A program made the translations under genes and the position numbers. Positions 8,263 through 17,213 of a stretch of DNA of 64,000 nt are shown here, piece by piece. Where the stretch lies: positions 62,001-126,000 of the forward strand of contig JANZNS010000001.1 of the NCBI GenBank assembly GCA_025153445.1, given 5' to 3'. Numbering within the stretch: position 1 is the stretch's first letter; every line of letters begins with the position of its first letter. The stretch comes from Marinobacter sp. BGYM27 (GTDB lineage: Bacteria; Pseudomonadota; Gammaproteobacteria; Pseudomonadales; Oleiphilaceae). The notes beneath the pieces were generated by a model. The model saw only the letters and a list, made by a program, of their open reading frames with translations, did not search any database and was not told the DNA's origin.

Positions 8263-10176
8263 ATGCCCTGGGGGGAATTCAAGGACACGGCTGCTGAGCG
8301 CCGGTTATTTCAGCGCCGTACACTGGTCGCCCTGATCGTTATCATGGTCATGATCGGCATTCTGGTCAGTCGGCTCTATTACCTTCAGATACTCAACCAC
8401 GAAAATTTCACTACGCTGTCGGACAAGAACCGTGTTCAGGTACAGCCGATTGCGCCTCCCCGCGGATTAATCTACGACCGAAATGGCGTTCTGCTCGCCG
8501 AAAATCGCCCTGTATTCAGTGTCACTGTGGTTCCCGAGCGGGTGCCGGATATGGAGACCACGTTGGCGCAGCTGCAGCAGATTCTGGACATCACGGAAGA
8601 GGACATGGCGCGTTTCCAGCGCCGGCTTGGCGAATACCGCCGACCTTTTTCACCGGTGCCGCTGAGCTATGATCTGGATGAGCGGGAGATCGCCAAAATG
8701 GCGGTTCATCGTTACGAGCTGCCTGGAGTAGAAGTCGACGCCGAACTCGTGCGCTATTACCCCTATAGCAACATTACCGCCCACGCCTTGGGCTATGTCG
8801 GGCGAATCAACCGCGATGAGCTACGCCGGATTGATCCAGCCGACTACGCCGGTACCAACTATATTGGCAAGTCGGGCGTAGAACGCTTTTATGAGGAAGC
8901 GTTGCACGGCAAGGTGGGTTATCAGCACGTTGAAACCAATGCCCGGGGCCGCACGCTGCGGGTGCTGGAGCATGAAAACCCGGTTCCCGGTGACGACCTG
9001 CGGTTGCAGCTGGATATCAGGCTTCAGAAGCGGGCGTTCGAACTCTTGAAAGGCCGCCGTGGCGCTATCGTCGCAATCGAGCCTGAAACCGGGGGTATTA
9101 TTGCCCTGGCCAGCGTGCCCGGCTTTGATGCCAATCTGTTCGTTACAGGGATTGGTGTTGAAGCCTACCGCGAGCTGAGCGAGTCAATTGATAAGCCTTT
9201 GTTCAACCGGGCGCTGCGAGGCCAGTATCCGCCTGGCTCAACTATCAAGCCCATGCTGGCGTTTGCCGGCCTGGACAGCGGCGCCACCGACCGAGACAGA
9301 ACCGTCTGGGACCCCGGATACTTCCAGCTGACGAATGGCGGCCGACGCTACCGCGACTGGAAGCGAAGCGGGCATGGTTGGGTTAACCTCAAGTCCGCGA
9401 TAGCGCAGTCCTGTGATACCTATTTCTATGATCTTGGTATGCGGATGGGCGTTGATGTCATGCACGAGTACCTTGATAAATTCGGTTTCGGTAAAGATGC
9501 CACGCTGGATGTCAGTGGCGCGCAATCCGGTTTGTTGCCGTCGGAGCCCTGGAAGCGTGCTGTTCACAATCAGCCCTGGTACCCCGGGGATTCAGTCAAT
9601 ATGAGTATCGGTCAGGGGTACGTGTTGTCGACGCCGCTGCAGCTGGCAACGGCAACAGCGCTGGTGGCCAACCATGGCAAGTGGAGACAGCCGAGAATGC
9701 TCCGGGATGTGGTCGGCGCTGATGCCACGGAAGATGTGCTTCCGCCCGAGACGATTCCGGATGTCGTCGCCAAAAATCCCCGATACTGGGACGACATTGT
9801 GGGAGATATGGAAGAGGTGGTTCATGGTCGCCACGGTACAGCCCGCGGGATTGGTCGCGATGCACCATACCGGTTTGCAGGCAAGAGCGGCACAGCGCAG
9901 GTCTTCAGCCTTGCGGAAGACGAAGAATACGATGCGGATGAAGTACGGGAGCGGCTCAGGGACCATGCATTGTTTGTCGGCTTCGCACCTTCCGAGGATC
10001 CGAAAATTGCAGTTGCCGTTATCGTCGAAAATGGCGGTGGGGGTAGTAGCACAGCGGGGCCGGTAGCGAGAGCCATGTTTGATGCCTGGCTGTTGGAGTT
10101 CAATGCCGGCGAAAAAACCGGGCAAAGCGACGATAAGGTTGCAGCTAAAACCGAGCAGGATGGCGCTGATGGCTGA
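8263..10176 (+). CDS. mrdA: penicillin-binding protein 2, elongasome transpeptidase
   Basis: A 637-residue class B PBP that crosslinks peptidoglycan during lateral wall growth together with RodA. A short cytoplasmic N-terminus and one transmembrane helix (residues ~22-46) are followed by a dimerisation domain (PPRGLIYDRNG) and the transpeptidase domain. Active-site motifs are STIK with Ser326, SCD near residue 385 and KSGTAQ with Lys541. The C-terminus carries a short charged tail. The stop overlaps the mrdB start by 8 bases, giving the expected translational coupling of PBP2 and RodA. Confidence 0.97.
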   Translation: MPWGEFKDTAAERRLFQRRTLVALIVIMVMIGILVSRLYYLQILNHENFTTLSDKNRVQVQPIAPPRGLIYDRNGVLLAENRPVFSVTVVPERVPDMETTLAQLQQILDITEEDMARFQRRLGEYRRPFSPVPLSYDLDEREIAKMAVHRYELPGVEVDAELVRYYPYSNITAHALGYVGRINRDELRRIDPADYAGTNYIGKSGVERFYEEALHGKVGYQHVETNARGRTLRVLEHENPVPGDDLRLQLDIRLQKRAFELLKGRRGAIVAIEPETGGIIALASVPGFDANLFVTGIGVEAYRELSESIDKPLFNRALRGQYPPGSTIKPMLAFAGLDSGATDRDRTVWDPGYFQLTNGGRRYRDWKRSGHGWVNLKSAIAQSCDTYFYDLGMRMGVDVMHEYLDKFGFGKDATLDVSGAQSGLLPSEPWKRAVHNQPWYPGDSVNMSIGQGYVLSTPLQLATATALVANHGKWRQPRMLRDVVGADATEDVLPPETIPDVVAKNPRYWDDIVGDMEEVVHGRHGTARGIGRDAPYRFAGKSGTAQVFSLAEDEEYDADEVRERLRDHALFVGFAPSEDPKIAVAVIVENGGGGSSTAGPVARAMFDAWLLEFNAGEKTGQSDDKVAAKTEQDGADG

Positions 10177-11311
10177 TCGTGATTATATCCGGAGTTCCTC
10201 GAGCCATACGATCGGAGCTCCGAAAGGCTTCATGTCATCGATCCATCTGGACCCGGTGTTGCTGGTGTTGTTGTTGATTCTGCTTGGTTCCGGGCTGTTT
10301 GTACTCTACAGCGGAGCAGACAGCAGTGTTGAGATGGTGAAGTCCCAGTGCGCGCGTATCGGCGTGGCGTTTGTGGTGATGATGGTATTTGCTCAACTGG
10401 ACCCTTCCGTCTATCGCCGCTGGTCGCCCTGGCTTTACGGGCTGGGGCTGATCGGGCTGCTGGCCGTATTGCTGGTGGGTGTCGGGGCCAAGGGTGCTCA
10501 GCGCTGGTTAAGCCTGCCGGGCCTGCCGCGCTTTCAACCTTCGGAGTTCATGAAGCTGGCTGTGCCGTTCATGGCGGCCTGGTATCTGTCGCGCCATTTC
10601 TTGCCGCCGCGATTGTCGCGTGTGGGCGGCAGCTTGTTTATCGTGCTGCTTCCCATGGTGCTGATCGTGCGCCAGCCTGACCTGGGCACCGCCTTGCTGG
10701 TGGGGCTTGCGGGCCTTTTCGTGATTTTCTTTGCGGGTCTGAGCTGGAAGCTGCTGGGTGCTTTTTTTGGCATGGTAGCGGTGGCGGCACCCGCCATGTG
10801 GTTCTTTGTCATGCGGGATTATCAAAAACAGCGAGTGCTGACGCTGCTTGATCCCGAGAGCGATCCTTTGGGTGCCGGCTGGAACATTATCCAGTCCAAG
10901 ACCGCGATCGGTTCAGGTGGTTTAAGCGGCAAAGGCTGGCTGCTCGGTACGCAATCGCATCTGGATTTTCTGCCGGAGAGTCACACCGATTTTATTGTTG
11001 CGGTGTTGGCAGAAGAGTTTGGGTTTATTGGTGTGCTCGCACTGCTAACGCTCTATTTCCTGATAATCGCGCGCTGTCTCTATATTGCGGTTAATGCTCA
11101 GGATTCGTTCGGGCGACTGGTCGCCGGCGCTTTGACAATGACATTTTTCACCTATGTTTTCGTCAATATTGGCATGGTCAGTGGCATTTTGCCGATTGTG
11201 GGGGTGCCATTGCCTTTGGTGAGTTATGGCGGTACCTCTATCGTGACCCTGATGGCGGGGTTCGGTGTGATGATGTCGATCCATACCCATCGGCGAATGA
11301 TCACGGCGTGA
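10169..11311 (+). CDS. mrdB: rod-shape SEDS glycosyltransferase RodA
   Basis: A SEDS-family polytopic protein of 380 residues from ATG 10169. It polymerises lipid II into glycan strands as partner of PBP2. About ten transmembrane helices are visible. Signature segments are RWLSLPGLPRFQPSEFMKLA, RQPDLGTALLVGLAG, FLPESHTDFIVAVLAEEFG and LPLVSYGGTSIVTLMAGFG. ATG 10169 overlaps the mrdA stop (ATGGCTGA) and is preferred to the frame-open extension back to 10079, which would lie wholly inside mrdA. Confidence 0.97.
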   Translation: MADRDYIRSSSSHTIGAPKGFMSSIHLDPVLLVLLLILLGSGLFVLYSGADSSVEMVKSQCARIGVAFVVMMVFAQLDPSVYRRWSPWLYGLGLIGLLAVLLVGVGAKGAQRWLSLPGLPRFQPSEFMKLAVPFMAAWYLSRHFLPPRLSRVGGSLFIVLLPMVLIVRQPDLGTALLVGLAGLFVIFFAGLSWKLLGAFFGMVAVAAPAMWFFVMRDYQKQRVLTLLDPESDPLGAGWNIIQSKTAIGSGGLSGKGWLLGTQSHLDFLPESHTDFIVAVLAEEFGFIGVLALLTLYFLIIARCLYIAVNAQDSFGRLVAGALTMTFFTYVFVNIGMVSGILPIVGVPLPLVSYGGTSIVTLMAGFGVMMSIHTHRRMITA

Positions 11312-11498
11312 TGCTGCGATTACCTTTTGTTCATAGGTGGGCCTGTCGGTGGCCCGGGTTTGGGCGGTCGTGCTAATCTCGGCGCGCCGGCGCAGGGCCG
11401 CGCCGATCGAGTGAGGCGGGGCGCAGTGTGTCGTTCATCGCCGTTACAGGTTTTAGTTGCTGGTTGCCACAACAGAGCTTACACCACAGAGGTTTTAC

Positions 11499-12509
11499 AT
11501 GTTCCAGCGGTTTACACGGTTAATGTCTGCGTTGGTGCTGCCGGGTCTGTTTTCGTTAGCGGGCCCTGCGAGCGCGAATTATGCTGAGACCGCCCAGGGT
11601 AAAGTGTTCATTGATGAGATGGTGAGCGCTCACGGGTATGACCGTGAACAGATAACCCGCTGGCTGGCGGATGCCAGTAAGCAGTCCGCCATAATTGACT
11701 CGATCAGTAAGCCCGCTGAAAAGACACTGAATTGGGCGGACTATCGCAGAATTTTCATTACGCCGGCCCGCACTGAAAAGGGTAAGGCGTTTCTTGAACG
11801 GTACGAAAAGGAGTTTGATCGTGCCGAAGCAGAATTTGGTGTCTCCCGCTATGTGATTGCGGCGATCATCGGTGTTGAAACCCAGTATGGTGAGTATTCC
11901 GGGCGTTACCGTGTTGTCGACGCGCTTTCAACGCTGGCGTTCGATTATCCTCCACGTAGCCGCTTTTTCCGGGGGCAACTGGAGCAGTTTTTCCTGATGG
12001 CAAGGGAGCAATCGCTGGATCCTGCCGAGCTCAAAGGGTCATACGCCGGAGCGATGGGGTTTGGGCAGTTCATTCCCAGTAGTTATCGCCATTATGCTGT
12101 GGATTTCGATGGAGATGGAGTAGCCGATATTGTCAGCAATCCGGTTGATGCGATTGGCAGTGTCGGAAACTACTTTGCCAAACATCGTTGGGTTAAAGGC
12201 GCGCCGGTAGCCGAGCGTGTGCCGGACGAACAAACCGCGACACTGGATCCGGCGTTATTTACCCGTAGCCTGAAGCCATCGCTGGTGGTTGGCGATTATC
12301 GAAAAGCCGGCATTAAGCCGGTGTCGCCTGTTGAGGATGACAACCGGGCGAGGCTTGTGCGTCTTCAGGCAGAGGATGGGCAGCAGGACTGGCTGACTTA
12401 CCACAATTTTTATGTCATAACCCGCTACAACCACAGTCATCTCTATGCCATGGCGGTGCTGGAATTGTCCGGGGCCCTGGCAAGTGATAGTGACGGACCC
12501 GAAACATGA
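11499..12509 (+). CDS. mltB: membrane-bound lytic murein transglycosylase B family protein
   Basis: A 336-residue periplasmic enzyme that cleaves peptidoglycan glycan strands to give 1,6-anhydro-muropeptides. The N-terminus is a signal peptide (MFQRFTRLMSALVLPGL ending ASA), without a lipobox, so this copy looks soluble and not lipid-anchored. The catalytic glutamate is in IIGVETQYGEYSG (Glu127), and GAMGFGQFIPSSYRHYAVDF and the DFDGDGVADI segment are typical. ATG 11499 has AGAGG 8 bases upstream; the frame extends to 11457 without support. Its stop overlaps the rlpA frame (ATGA). Confidence 0.93.
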   Translation: MFQRFTRLMSALVLPGLFSLAGPASANYAETAQGKVFIDEMVSAHGYDREQITRWLADASKQSAIIDSISKPAEKTLNWADYRRIFITPARTEKGKAFLERYEKEFDRAEAEFGVSRYVIAAIIGVETQYGEYSGRYRVVDALSTLAFDYPPRSRFFRGQLEQFFLMAREQSLDPAELKGSYAGAMGFGQFIPSSYRHYAVDFDGDGVADIVSNPVDAIGSVGNYFAKHRWVKGAPVAERVPDEQTATLDPALFTRSLKPSLVVGDYRKAGIKPVSPVEDDNRARLVRLQAEDGQQDWLTYHNFYVITRYNHSHLYAMAVLELSGALASDSDGPET

Positions 12510-13441
12510 TGCATTGCGATCGGCTGGAAATGATAGACAGACCTGATATGTCCGTGGGGCGTGCAAGCCGTGCAACCGGTTTCGCCAATCGGCCGATTGG
12601 CATTGCCGGCATAATGCTCGCGCTCATGTTGGCCGGTTGTGCATCGGATCCATCACCGTCATCCTCATCCCAGTCATCATCTTCGCGTTATAGCATCAGT
12701 CAGGACCGAGCGCCGGCAGAGGACTATGATGTCAGCGGGCTGCAGGATGCCGTGCCGAAATATGAGGCGCCCAGTCGCGGCGGGAACAAATCGCCCTATA
12801 CGGTCTGGGGTAAGCAATATACGGTCATGGCAGATGCCAGTCGCTATGTTGAGCGAGGCACGGCGAGCTGGTACGGCGAAAAATTCCACGGTCATAAAAC
12901 ATCGAATGGCGAAACCTTCGACATGTATAAAATGAGCGCGGCCCACAAGAGTTTGCCCTTGCCGAGTTATGCCCGTATACGCAACCTTGATAACGGCAGA
13001 GAAGTCATCGTCCGGGTGAATGACCGCGGCCCTTTTCACGGCAACCGAATAGTCGACCTGTCATATGCAGCGGCGAAAAAACTTGGGTATCAGGGGCACG
13101 GCACAGCCAATGTGGAAATCGCCGCGATTACCGTCCGGCCCGATGGTAGTATGCACATAGCGGGCGAGTCGTCTGCCAGACCTCCGCGCAAGAAGAATAC
13201 CGAGAACGGCGAAGAAGGGATTTTCGTGCAGGTGGCATCGTTCAGCCAGCCAGATTCGGCGGAGCAGCTATCACGTGAACTGCGAAATATCACCGATTCA
13301 CCGGTACGGGTCTACGCGGTCGGTAACTTCCATCGAGTGCAGGTGGGGCCTTTTACCGCTCGCCAGCAGGCCGAACAGCAGATACAACGAATTAAACAAG
13401 GTGGTTTCGGAAACCCGATAGTGGTAACCGATCCGCTTTAA
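12506..13441 (+). CDS. rlpA: septal ring lytic transglycosylase RlpA, SPOR-domain lipoprotein
   Basis: An outer-membrane lipoprotein with a lipobox LMLAGC (Cys45 from the first ATG). A serine-rich linker leads to the double-psi beta-barrel domain (GTASWYGEKFHGHKTSNGE, then RVNDRGPFHGNRIVDLS) and a C-terminal SPOR domain from about residue 230. RlpA cleaves denuded glycan strands at the septum, with SPOR targeting it there. The first ATG (12506) overlaps the mltB stop but gives a long pre-lipobox segment; ATG 12548 gives a more usual 30-residue lipoprotein signal and may be the real start. Confidence 0.93.
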   Translation: MMHCDRLEMIDRPDMSVGRASRATGFANRPIGIAGIMLALMLAGCASDPSPSSSSQSSSSRYSISQDRAPAEDYDVSGLQDAVPKYEAPSRGGNKSPYTVWGKQYTVMADASRYVERGTASWYGEKFHGHKTSNGETFDMYKMSAAHKSLPLPSYARIRNLDNGREVIVRVNDRGPFHGNRIVDLSYAAAKKLGYQGHGTANVEIAAITVRPDGSMHIAGESSARPPRKKNTENGEEGIFVQVASFSQPDSAEQLSRELRNITDSPVRVYAVGNFHRVQVGPFTARQQAEQQIQRIKQGGFGNPIVVTDPL

Positions 13442-13655
13442 AAGAGGGTAATGCAAAACGACTGCGCCAGGCCAAGCGGCGTTGGAGATTCGTTCAAGAT
13501 GCGCATTTACGTCAAGTTAACTGCGCTTTTACGCGAATTTTCGCCTTGCCTGACCGTCGCTCGCTACGTTGTGCAATACCCTTGGAAGGGTGAAACTCCC
13601 TTGTCGAGTGGCGCTATACCGGCGTCGTCCATTGCAGCAGACTTTGACTGGATCC
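13442..13655. other. intergenic region between rlpA and dacA
   Basis: These 214 bases probably carry the dacA promoter. I see no terminator and no convincing -35/-10 pair. The short frames that run through here start upstream of the signal peptide of DacA and have no supporting features. Confidence 0.4.
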
Positions 13656-14825
13656 ATGGCTAATAAAACTGTTTTTCAGACGCTAATCTACTCCCTGACA
13701 CTCGTTTTTGCCCTAGTGGCAACAGTAAACGCACAGTCTCAGCCGGCGTTGATTCCTGCGCCGCCTCAGGTTGCGGCCAGCTCCTATATTCTGCTGGATG
13801 CGGAAAGTGGCCGGATCATCATGGAAGGCAACAGTCGCGAGCGTTTGCCGCCGGCAAGTCTGACCAAAATGATGACGGCCTATATTGTCGAGCGCGAGCT
13901 TGATGAAGGCCGCATCTCCATGACGGACGAAGTGCCTGTGAGTGTTCATGCCTGGCAGACTGGCGGTTCGCGCATGTTCGTCAAGGAAGGCTCCCGGGTT
14001 CAGGTTGAGGATTTGCTCAAGGGTGTGATCATCCAGTCCGGTAATGATGCCAGTGTGGCGCTTGCCGAGTTTATTGCCGGAAGTGAAGGCGCGTTTGCCG
14101 ATGTGATGAACCAGCAGGCGAAAATTCTGGGCATGAACGATTCCCATTTTGAGAATGCCACCGGCCTGCCGTCACCCGAGCACCTCTCGAGCGCATACGA
14201 TCTGGCGACGCTCGCGCGCGCCATCATTAACGATTACCCTGAAAACTACAGTGTCTATTCCGAGAAATACTTCACCTACAACGATATTCGTCAGCCCAAC
14301 CGTAACCGCTTGTTATGGCGTGATCCTTCTGTTGACGGCCTGAAGACCGGGCACACTAAGGAGGCAGGTTACTGTCTGGTTGCCTCGGCCAAGCGCGACG
14401 AAATGCGGCTTGTGGCGGTCGTTATGGGCACCAAGAGTGAAAACGCCAGGGCACAGGAAGTGCAGAAACTGCTGAATTACGGTTTCCGCTACTACGAAAC
14501 CCATACGCTGTTCACGGCCGGCCAGTCACTGACTGATAGCCAGGTGTGGGGCGGTGACAAGGACAATGTCCGTTTGGGGCTGGCAGATAGTGCGGTCGTC
14601 ACGGTTCCTCGCGGCAGCAAGTCGTCGCTCGAGACGGTGATGGACATTGATTCGGTCATCAAGGCACCGATCAGTGCGGGTCAGGAGTTAGGCCGCGTCC
14701 GCGTTACATTGAATGGCGAAGAAGTGCTGAGCCGACCTGTAGTCGCACTGGATTCGGTAGAGGAAGGCGGCTTCTTCAAGCGCATCTGGGATGCCATCAA
14801 GCTGTTTTTCATCCAGTTGTTTTAA
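13656..14825 (+). CDS. dacA: D-alanyl-D-alanine carboxypeptidase (PBP5/6 type)
   Basis: A 389-residue low-molecular-weight PBP that trims the terminal D-Ala from pentapeptide stems. A signal peptide (ending VNA before QSQPALI) precedes the catalytic domain with SLTK (Ser68), SGND and KTGHTKEAG. The C-terminal PBP5 beta domain ends in an amphipathic anchor, GFFKRIWDAIKLFFIQLF, which holds the enzyme to the inner membrane. ATG 13656 is the first in-frame ATG that starts directly at the signal peptide. It lies immediately upstream of ybeD and lipB in the conserved dacA-ybeD-lipB order. Confidence 0.96.
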   Translation: MANKTVFQTLIYSLTLVFALVATVNAQSQPALIPAPPQVAASSYILLDAESGRIIMEGNSRERLPPASLTKMMTAYIVERELDEGRISMTDEVPVSVHAWQTGGSRMFVKEGSRVQVEDLLKGVIIQSGNDASVALAEFIAGSEGAFADVMNQQAKILGMNDSHFENATGLPSPEHLSSAYDLATLARAIINDYPENYSVYSEKYFTYNDIRQPNRNRLLWRDPSVDGLKTGHTKEAGYCLVASAKRDEMRLVAVVMGTKSENARAQEVQKLLNYGFRYYETHTLFTAGQSLTDSQVWGGDKDNVRLGLADSAVVTVPRGSKSSLETVMDIDSVIKAPISAGQELGRVRVTLNGEEVLSRPVVALDSVEEGGFFKRIWDAIKLFFIQLF

Positions 14826-14859
14826 CCCGGTTTGATGCAGAGGATCAGAGGTCAGCAGC

Positions 14860-15129
14860 ATGAGTGAGCAAAAACCGCCGAAAATAGAGTTTCCCTGCGA
14901 GTACGGCATCAAGGTGATTGGAGATGCCGCTCCGGATTTTGAAGCTTTCGTGGTCTCGGTAGCGGAACGTCATGCGCCGGGAATCAAGGAAGAACATGTC
15001 GATGTTAACGATAGCAGCAAGGGGCGGTTTTCCTCTGTACGGCTGACGATTATGGCGACCGGCGAAGAGCAGCTGAAGGCGCTGTTTGACGAGCTCAAGG
15101 CCAGTGGCCGCGTCCATATGGTGTTGTAG
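14860..15129 (+). CDS. ybeD: DUF493 family protein YbeD
   Basis: An 89-residue small cytoplasmic protein of the YbeD/DUF493 family, recognised from [21 protein letters not shown] and the C-terminal [15 protein letters not shown]. The family has an ACT/ferredoxin-like fold related to lipoate-linked or allosteric regulators, and its biochemical role is not settled. Its fixed position between dacA and lipB, here with an 11-base gap to lipB, suggests co-transcription with lipB. Confidence 0.93.
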   Translation: MSEQKPPKIEFPCEYGIKVIGDAAPDFEAFVVSVAERHAPGIKEEHVDVNDSSKGRFSSVRLTIMATGEEQLKALFDELKASGRVHMVL

Positions 15130-15140
15130 GGCAACGACAT

Positions 15141-15836
15141 GTGCATTCACAGGAGCAACCCGTTGCTATGACCCGGCCTGACCCTGATGTGATTGTCCGG
15201 CATCTTGGCTTGCAGCCATACGTCGATACATGGAATGCCATGAAGACGTTTACGGCATCGCGCACCGACAATACTCCTGACGAGCTTTGGTGTGTTCAGC
15301 ATCCGCCCGTCTATACCCAGGGCCAGGCGGGCAAGGCGGAGCATATTCTGGCTCCGGGGGATATCCCGGTTGTTCAGGTCGATCGGGGAGGTCAGGTGAC
15401 TTACCACGGTCCCGGGCAACTCGTGATCTATCTGATGATTGATTTACACCGTGCGCGTTTTGGCGTGCGTGAGTTGGTCACCCATATCGAAGAAGCGATC
15501 GTTGAAGTCCTCGCCGACGTTGGCATTGAGTCTGCTCCCAGAAAGGACGCACCGGGCGTCTATACCGAGGGAACCAAGATCGCCTCGCTGGGGCTTCGGG
15601 TCAGCAAGGGGCGCTCGTTTCACGGACTGGCACTGAACGTCGACATGGATCTGGAGCCGTTCTCTCGAATTAACCCGTGTGGTCTTGCGGGTATGCCAAT
15701 GTCGCAGGTTGTTGACTGGTGCCCCACCAGCGGTTTTGACGATATTGAACAGGCTTTGATTGGCGTTTTGCAGCGCCGGCTGGATTACGGCCTGGTAGAG
15801 CATAGCGCCGAATTGCCGGCTCATACTGGCGACTGA
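15141..15836 (+). CDS. lipB: octanoyl-[acyl-carrier-protein]-protein N-octanoyltransferase
   Basis: LipB moves octanoate from ACP to lipoyl domains, the first step of lipoate synthesis. Key stretches are [19 protein letters not shown], the conserved RGG/THGPGQ-type region, and [24 protein letters not shown] with the catalytic Lys and NPCGLAGM with the catalytic Cys. The frame begins at GTG 15141; ATG 15168, with AGGAG 12 bases upstream, is a good alternative. Unlike many relatives, lipA is not directly downstream but about 27 kb away on the other strand. Confidence 0.95.
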   Translation: MHSQEQPVAMTRPDPDVIVRHLGLQPYVDTWNAMKTFTASRTDNTPDELWCVQHPPVYTQGQAGKAEHILAPGDIPVVQVDRGGQVTYHGPGQLVIYLMIDLHRARFGVRELVTHIEEAIVEVLADVGIESAPRKDAPGVYTEGTKIASLGLRVSKGRSFHGLALNVDMDLEPFSRINPCGLAGMPMSQVVDWCPTSGFDDIEQALIGVLQRRLDYGLVEHSAELPAHTGD

Positions 15837-15870
15837 TCAACCGGAGCGCGTGTTCAGGCGCGCCCATTCT

Positions 15871-16950
15871 TCAACTTCCCTCCTTGCATACCTTGTTTCG
15901 TCCAGACGCCTTGGCGTTGTACAGCGCTTCATCGGCTCGTTGCAGTAGATTGTCGGCAGGTTCTGTTCCCTGGATGCTGGCAACGCCTGCGCTGATAGTG
16001 GCGTTGATCCGGCTGCCGTCGTGGTCAATTGCTGCTGCAGCGATGGCCTTGCGTACCCGTTCGGCCATGTGAGTGGCTTCTTTGCAATCGGTTTCCGGCA
16101 GAATGACCAGAAATTCCTCGCCGCCCCAGCGGGACAAGGTATCGATCTTGCGGCAGGTATCGCGGAGTTTGCTGGCGACCAGTGCGATCAGCTTGTCGCC
16201 GGCCTGATGGCCGAAATTATCATTAACACTTTTGAACAGATCGATATCCAGCAGAATCACTGAGAAGCGTCGCTGATTCCGCAGATAACGCTCGTACTCG
16301 GCCTCCAGTTGCTGGAGCCCCTCACGCCGGTTAGCCAGGCCTGTCATGGCATCGTGTTTGGCTGCATACTCATGTTCGTGTGCCAGAATAATCAGTCTGT
16401 CTTTGGCTCGGCGGCGGCTCAGGTCGAGCACAAAGCAGCAGATCATTTCAAATGCCAGAACACTGATCATCATCAGCTTGAAACTGTTGCTGTATGGCGT
16501 ATTAAACAGATCGGCGCCAACGGGGGTAAACAATGCCGTCAGGGACGCAAGCCCGAAGGCGCAGGTCACGATGCCGACTTTTAAAGAACTGATGTAGAAA
16601 ATGATGGGCGGGTAGGCAAAAAGCCAGAGTACCGCGGTGCCATCTTCAATGCCGGCGATGGCAAGGTACATAAACAACAGGGTAATGAGGCAAATAAACC
16701 CTCGACGGTGTAGCGTCTTGTGTTTGCCGATCAGGTAAGCAAGGGTGTTGAGGACCAGTGACAGCGCTATTGCTGTCAGCATAACGACCAGCAACGTGTC
16801 GTCACGCCCCCAGGCCCTTATCGCAAAGAAAAACAGCAAGGGAACAGCGCCCAGTGAGAGCCAGTTGATCAGCGTAGGCACCGGTATTTCGCCAATGATA
16901 CGTTGCCGTTCCGGTGGAAGGCCGGATATGCCCTTGGAAGGTTCTGACAT
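15871..16950 (-). CDS. membrane diguanylate cyclase (GGDEF)
   Basis: A 359-residue protein with about six N-terminal transmembrane helices (residues ~25-185) and a GGDEF domain from ~195. The active site is canonical: RWGGEEFLVILPE near residue 275, preceded by the metal/substrate segment ILLDIDLFKSVNDNFGH. An inhibitory I-site RKID lies exactly five residues before GGEEF, so product inhibition by cyclic di-GMP is expected. This contrasts with the two degenerate copies at 3.0-5.0 kb. It is convergent with lipB and has its own upstream region shared with the ABC1 kinase gene. Confidence 0.92.
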   Translation of the reverse strand: MSEPSKGISGLPPERQRIIGEIPVPTLINWLSLGAVPLLFFFAIRAWGRDDTLLVVMLTAIALSLVLNTLAYLIGKHKTLHRRGFICLITLLFMYLAIAGIEDGTAVLWLFAYPPIIFYISSLKVGIVTCAFGLASLTALFTPVGADLFNTPYSNSFKLMMISVLAFEMICCFVLDLSRRRAKDRLIILAHEHEYAAKHDAMTGLANRREGLQQLEAEYERYLRNQRRFSVILLDIDLFKSVNDNFGHQAGDKLIALVASKLRDTCRKIDTLSRWGGEEFLVILPETDCKEATHMAERVRKAIAAAAIDHDGSRINATISAGVASIQGTEPADNLLQRADEALYNAKASGRNKVCKEGS

Positions 16951-17160
16951 CGCTGTTAGTTTGTCTTTATTGTTGATCGATGTAATTTAACGAGCATAAC
17001 GCTGTTTGATGCATTGAACTGTTTAAATCCGTAACCAGACGAGACACTCCTGGTTCGTCTGCGGCAAGAATCAGTTGAAATGATCGAAAGACCAAATCCA
17101 TTGGCCCTTACGTCTGGCGGGCTGCGGCGGCGAAGTGATCAGCCGGTAGACGACCTGACG

Positions 17161-17166
17161 TATAAT
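17161..17166 (+). promoter_or_regulatory. candidate -10 element for the ABC1-kinase gene
   Basis: A perfect TATAAT lies 48 bases before ATG 17214, in the 263-base divergent region with the diguanylate cyclase gene. The -35 region at the expected distance is weak (ATCAGC), so this is only a candidate. Confidence 0.35.
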
Positions 17167-17213
17167 GATCCTGATCAGAGCAAAAACACCACTCACCCGC
17201 ATTGGTTGAATTG

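Noticed and set aside
11327-11587. 86-codon open frame after mrdB
   Set aside because: It overlaps the mltB signal-peptide region in another frame and has no features of its own.
13451-13663. 70-codon open frame between rlpA and dacA
   Set aside because: No ribosome-binding site or conserved sequence; it ends over the dacA start.
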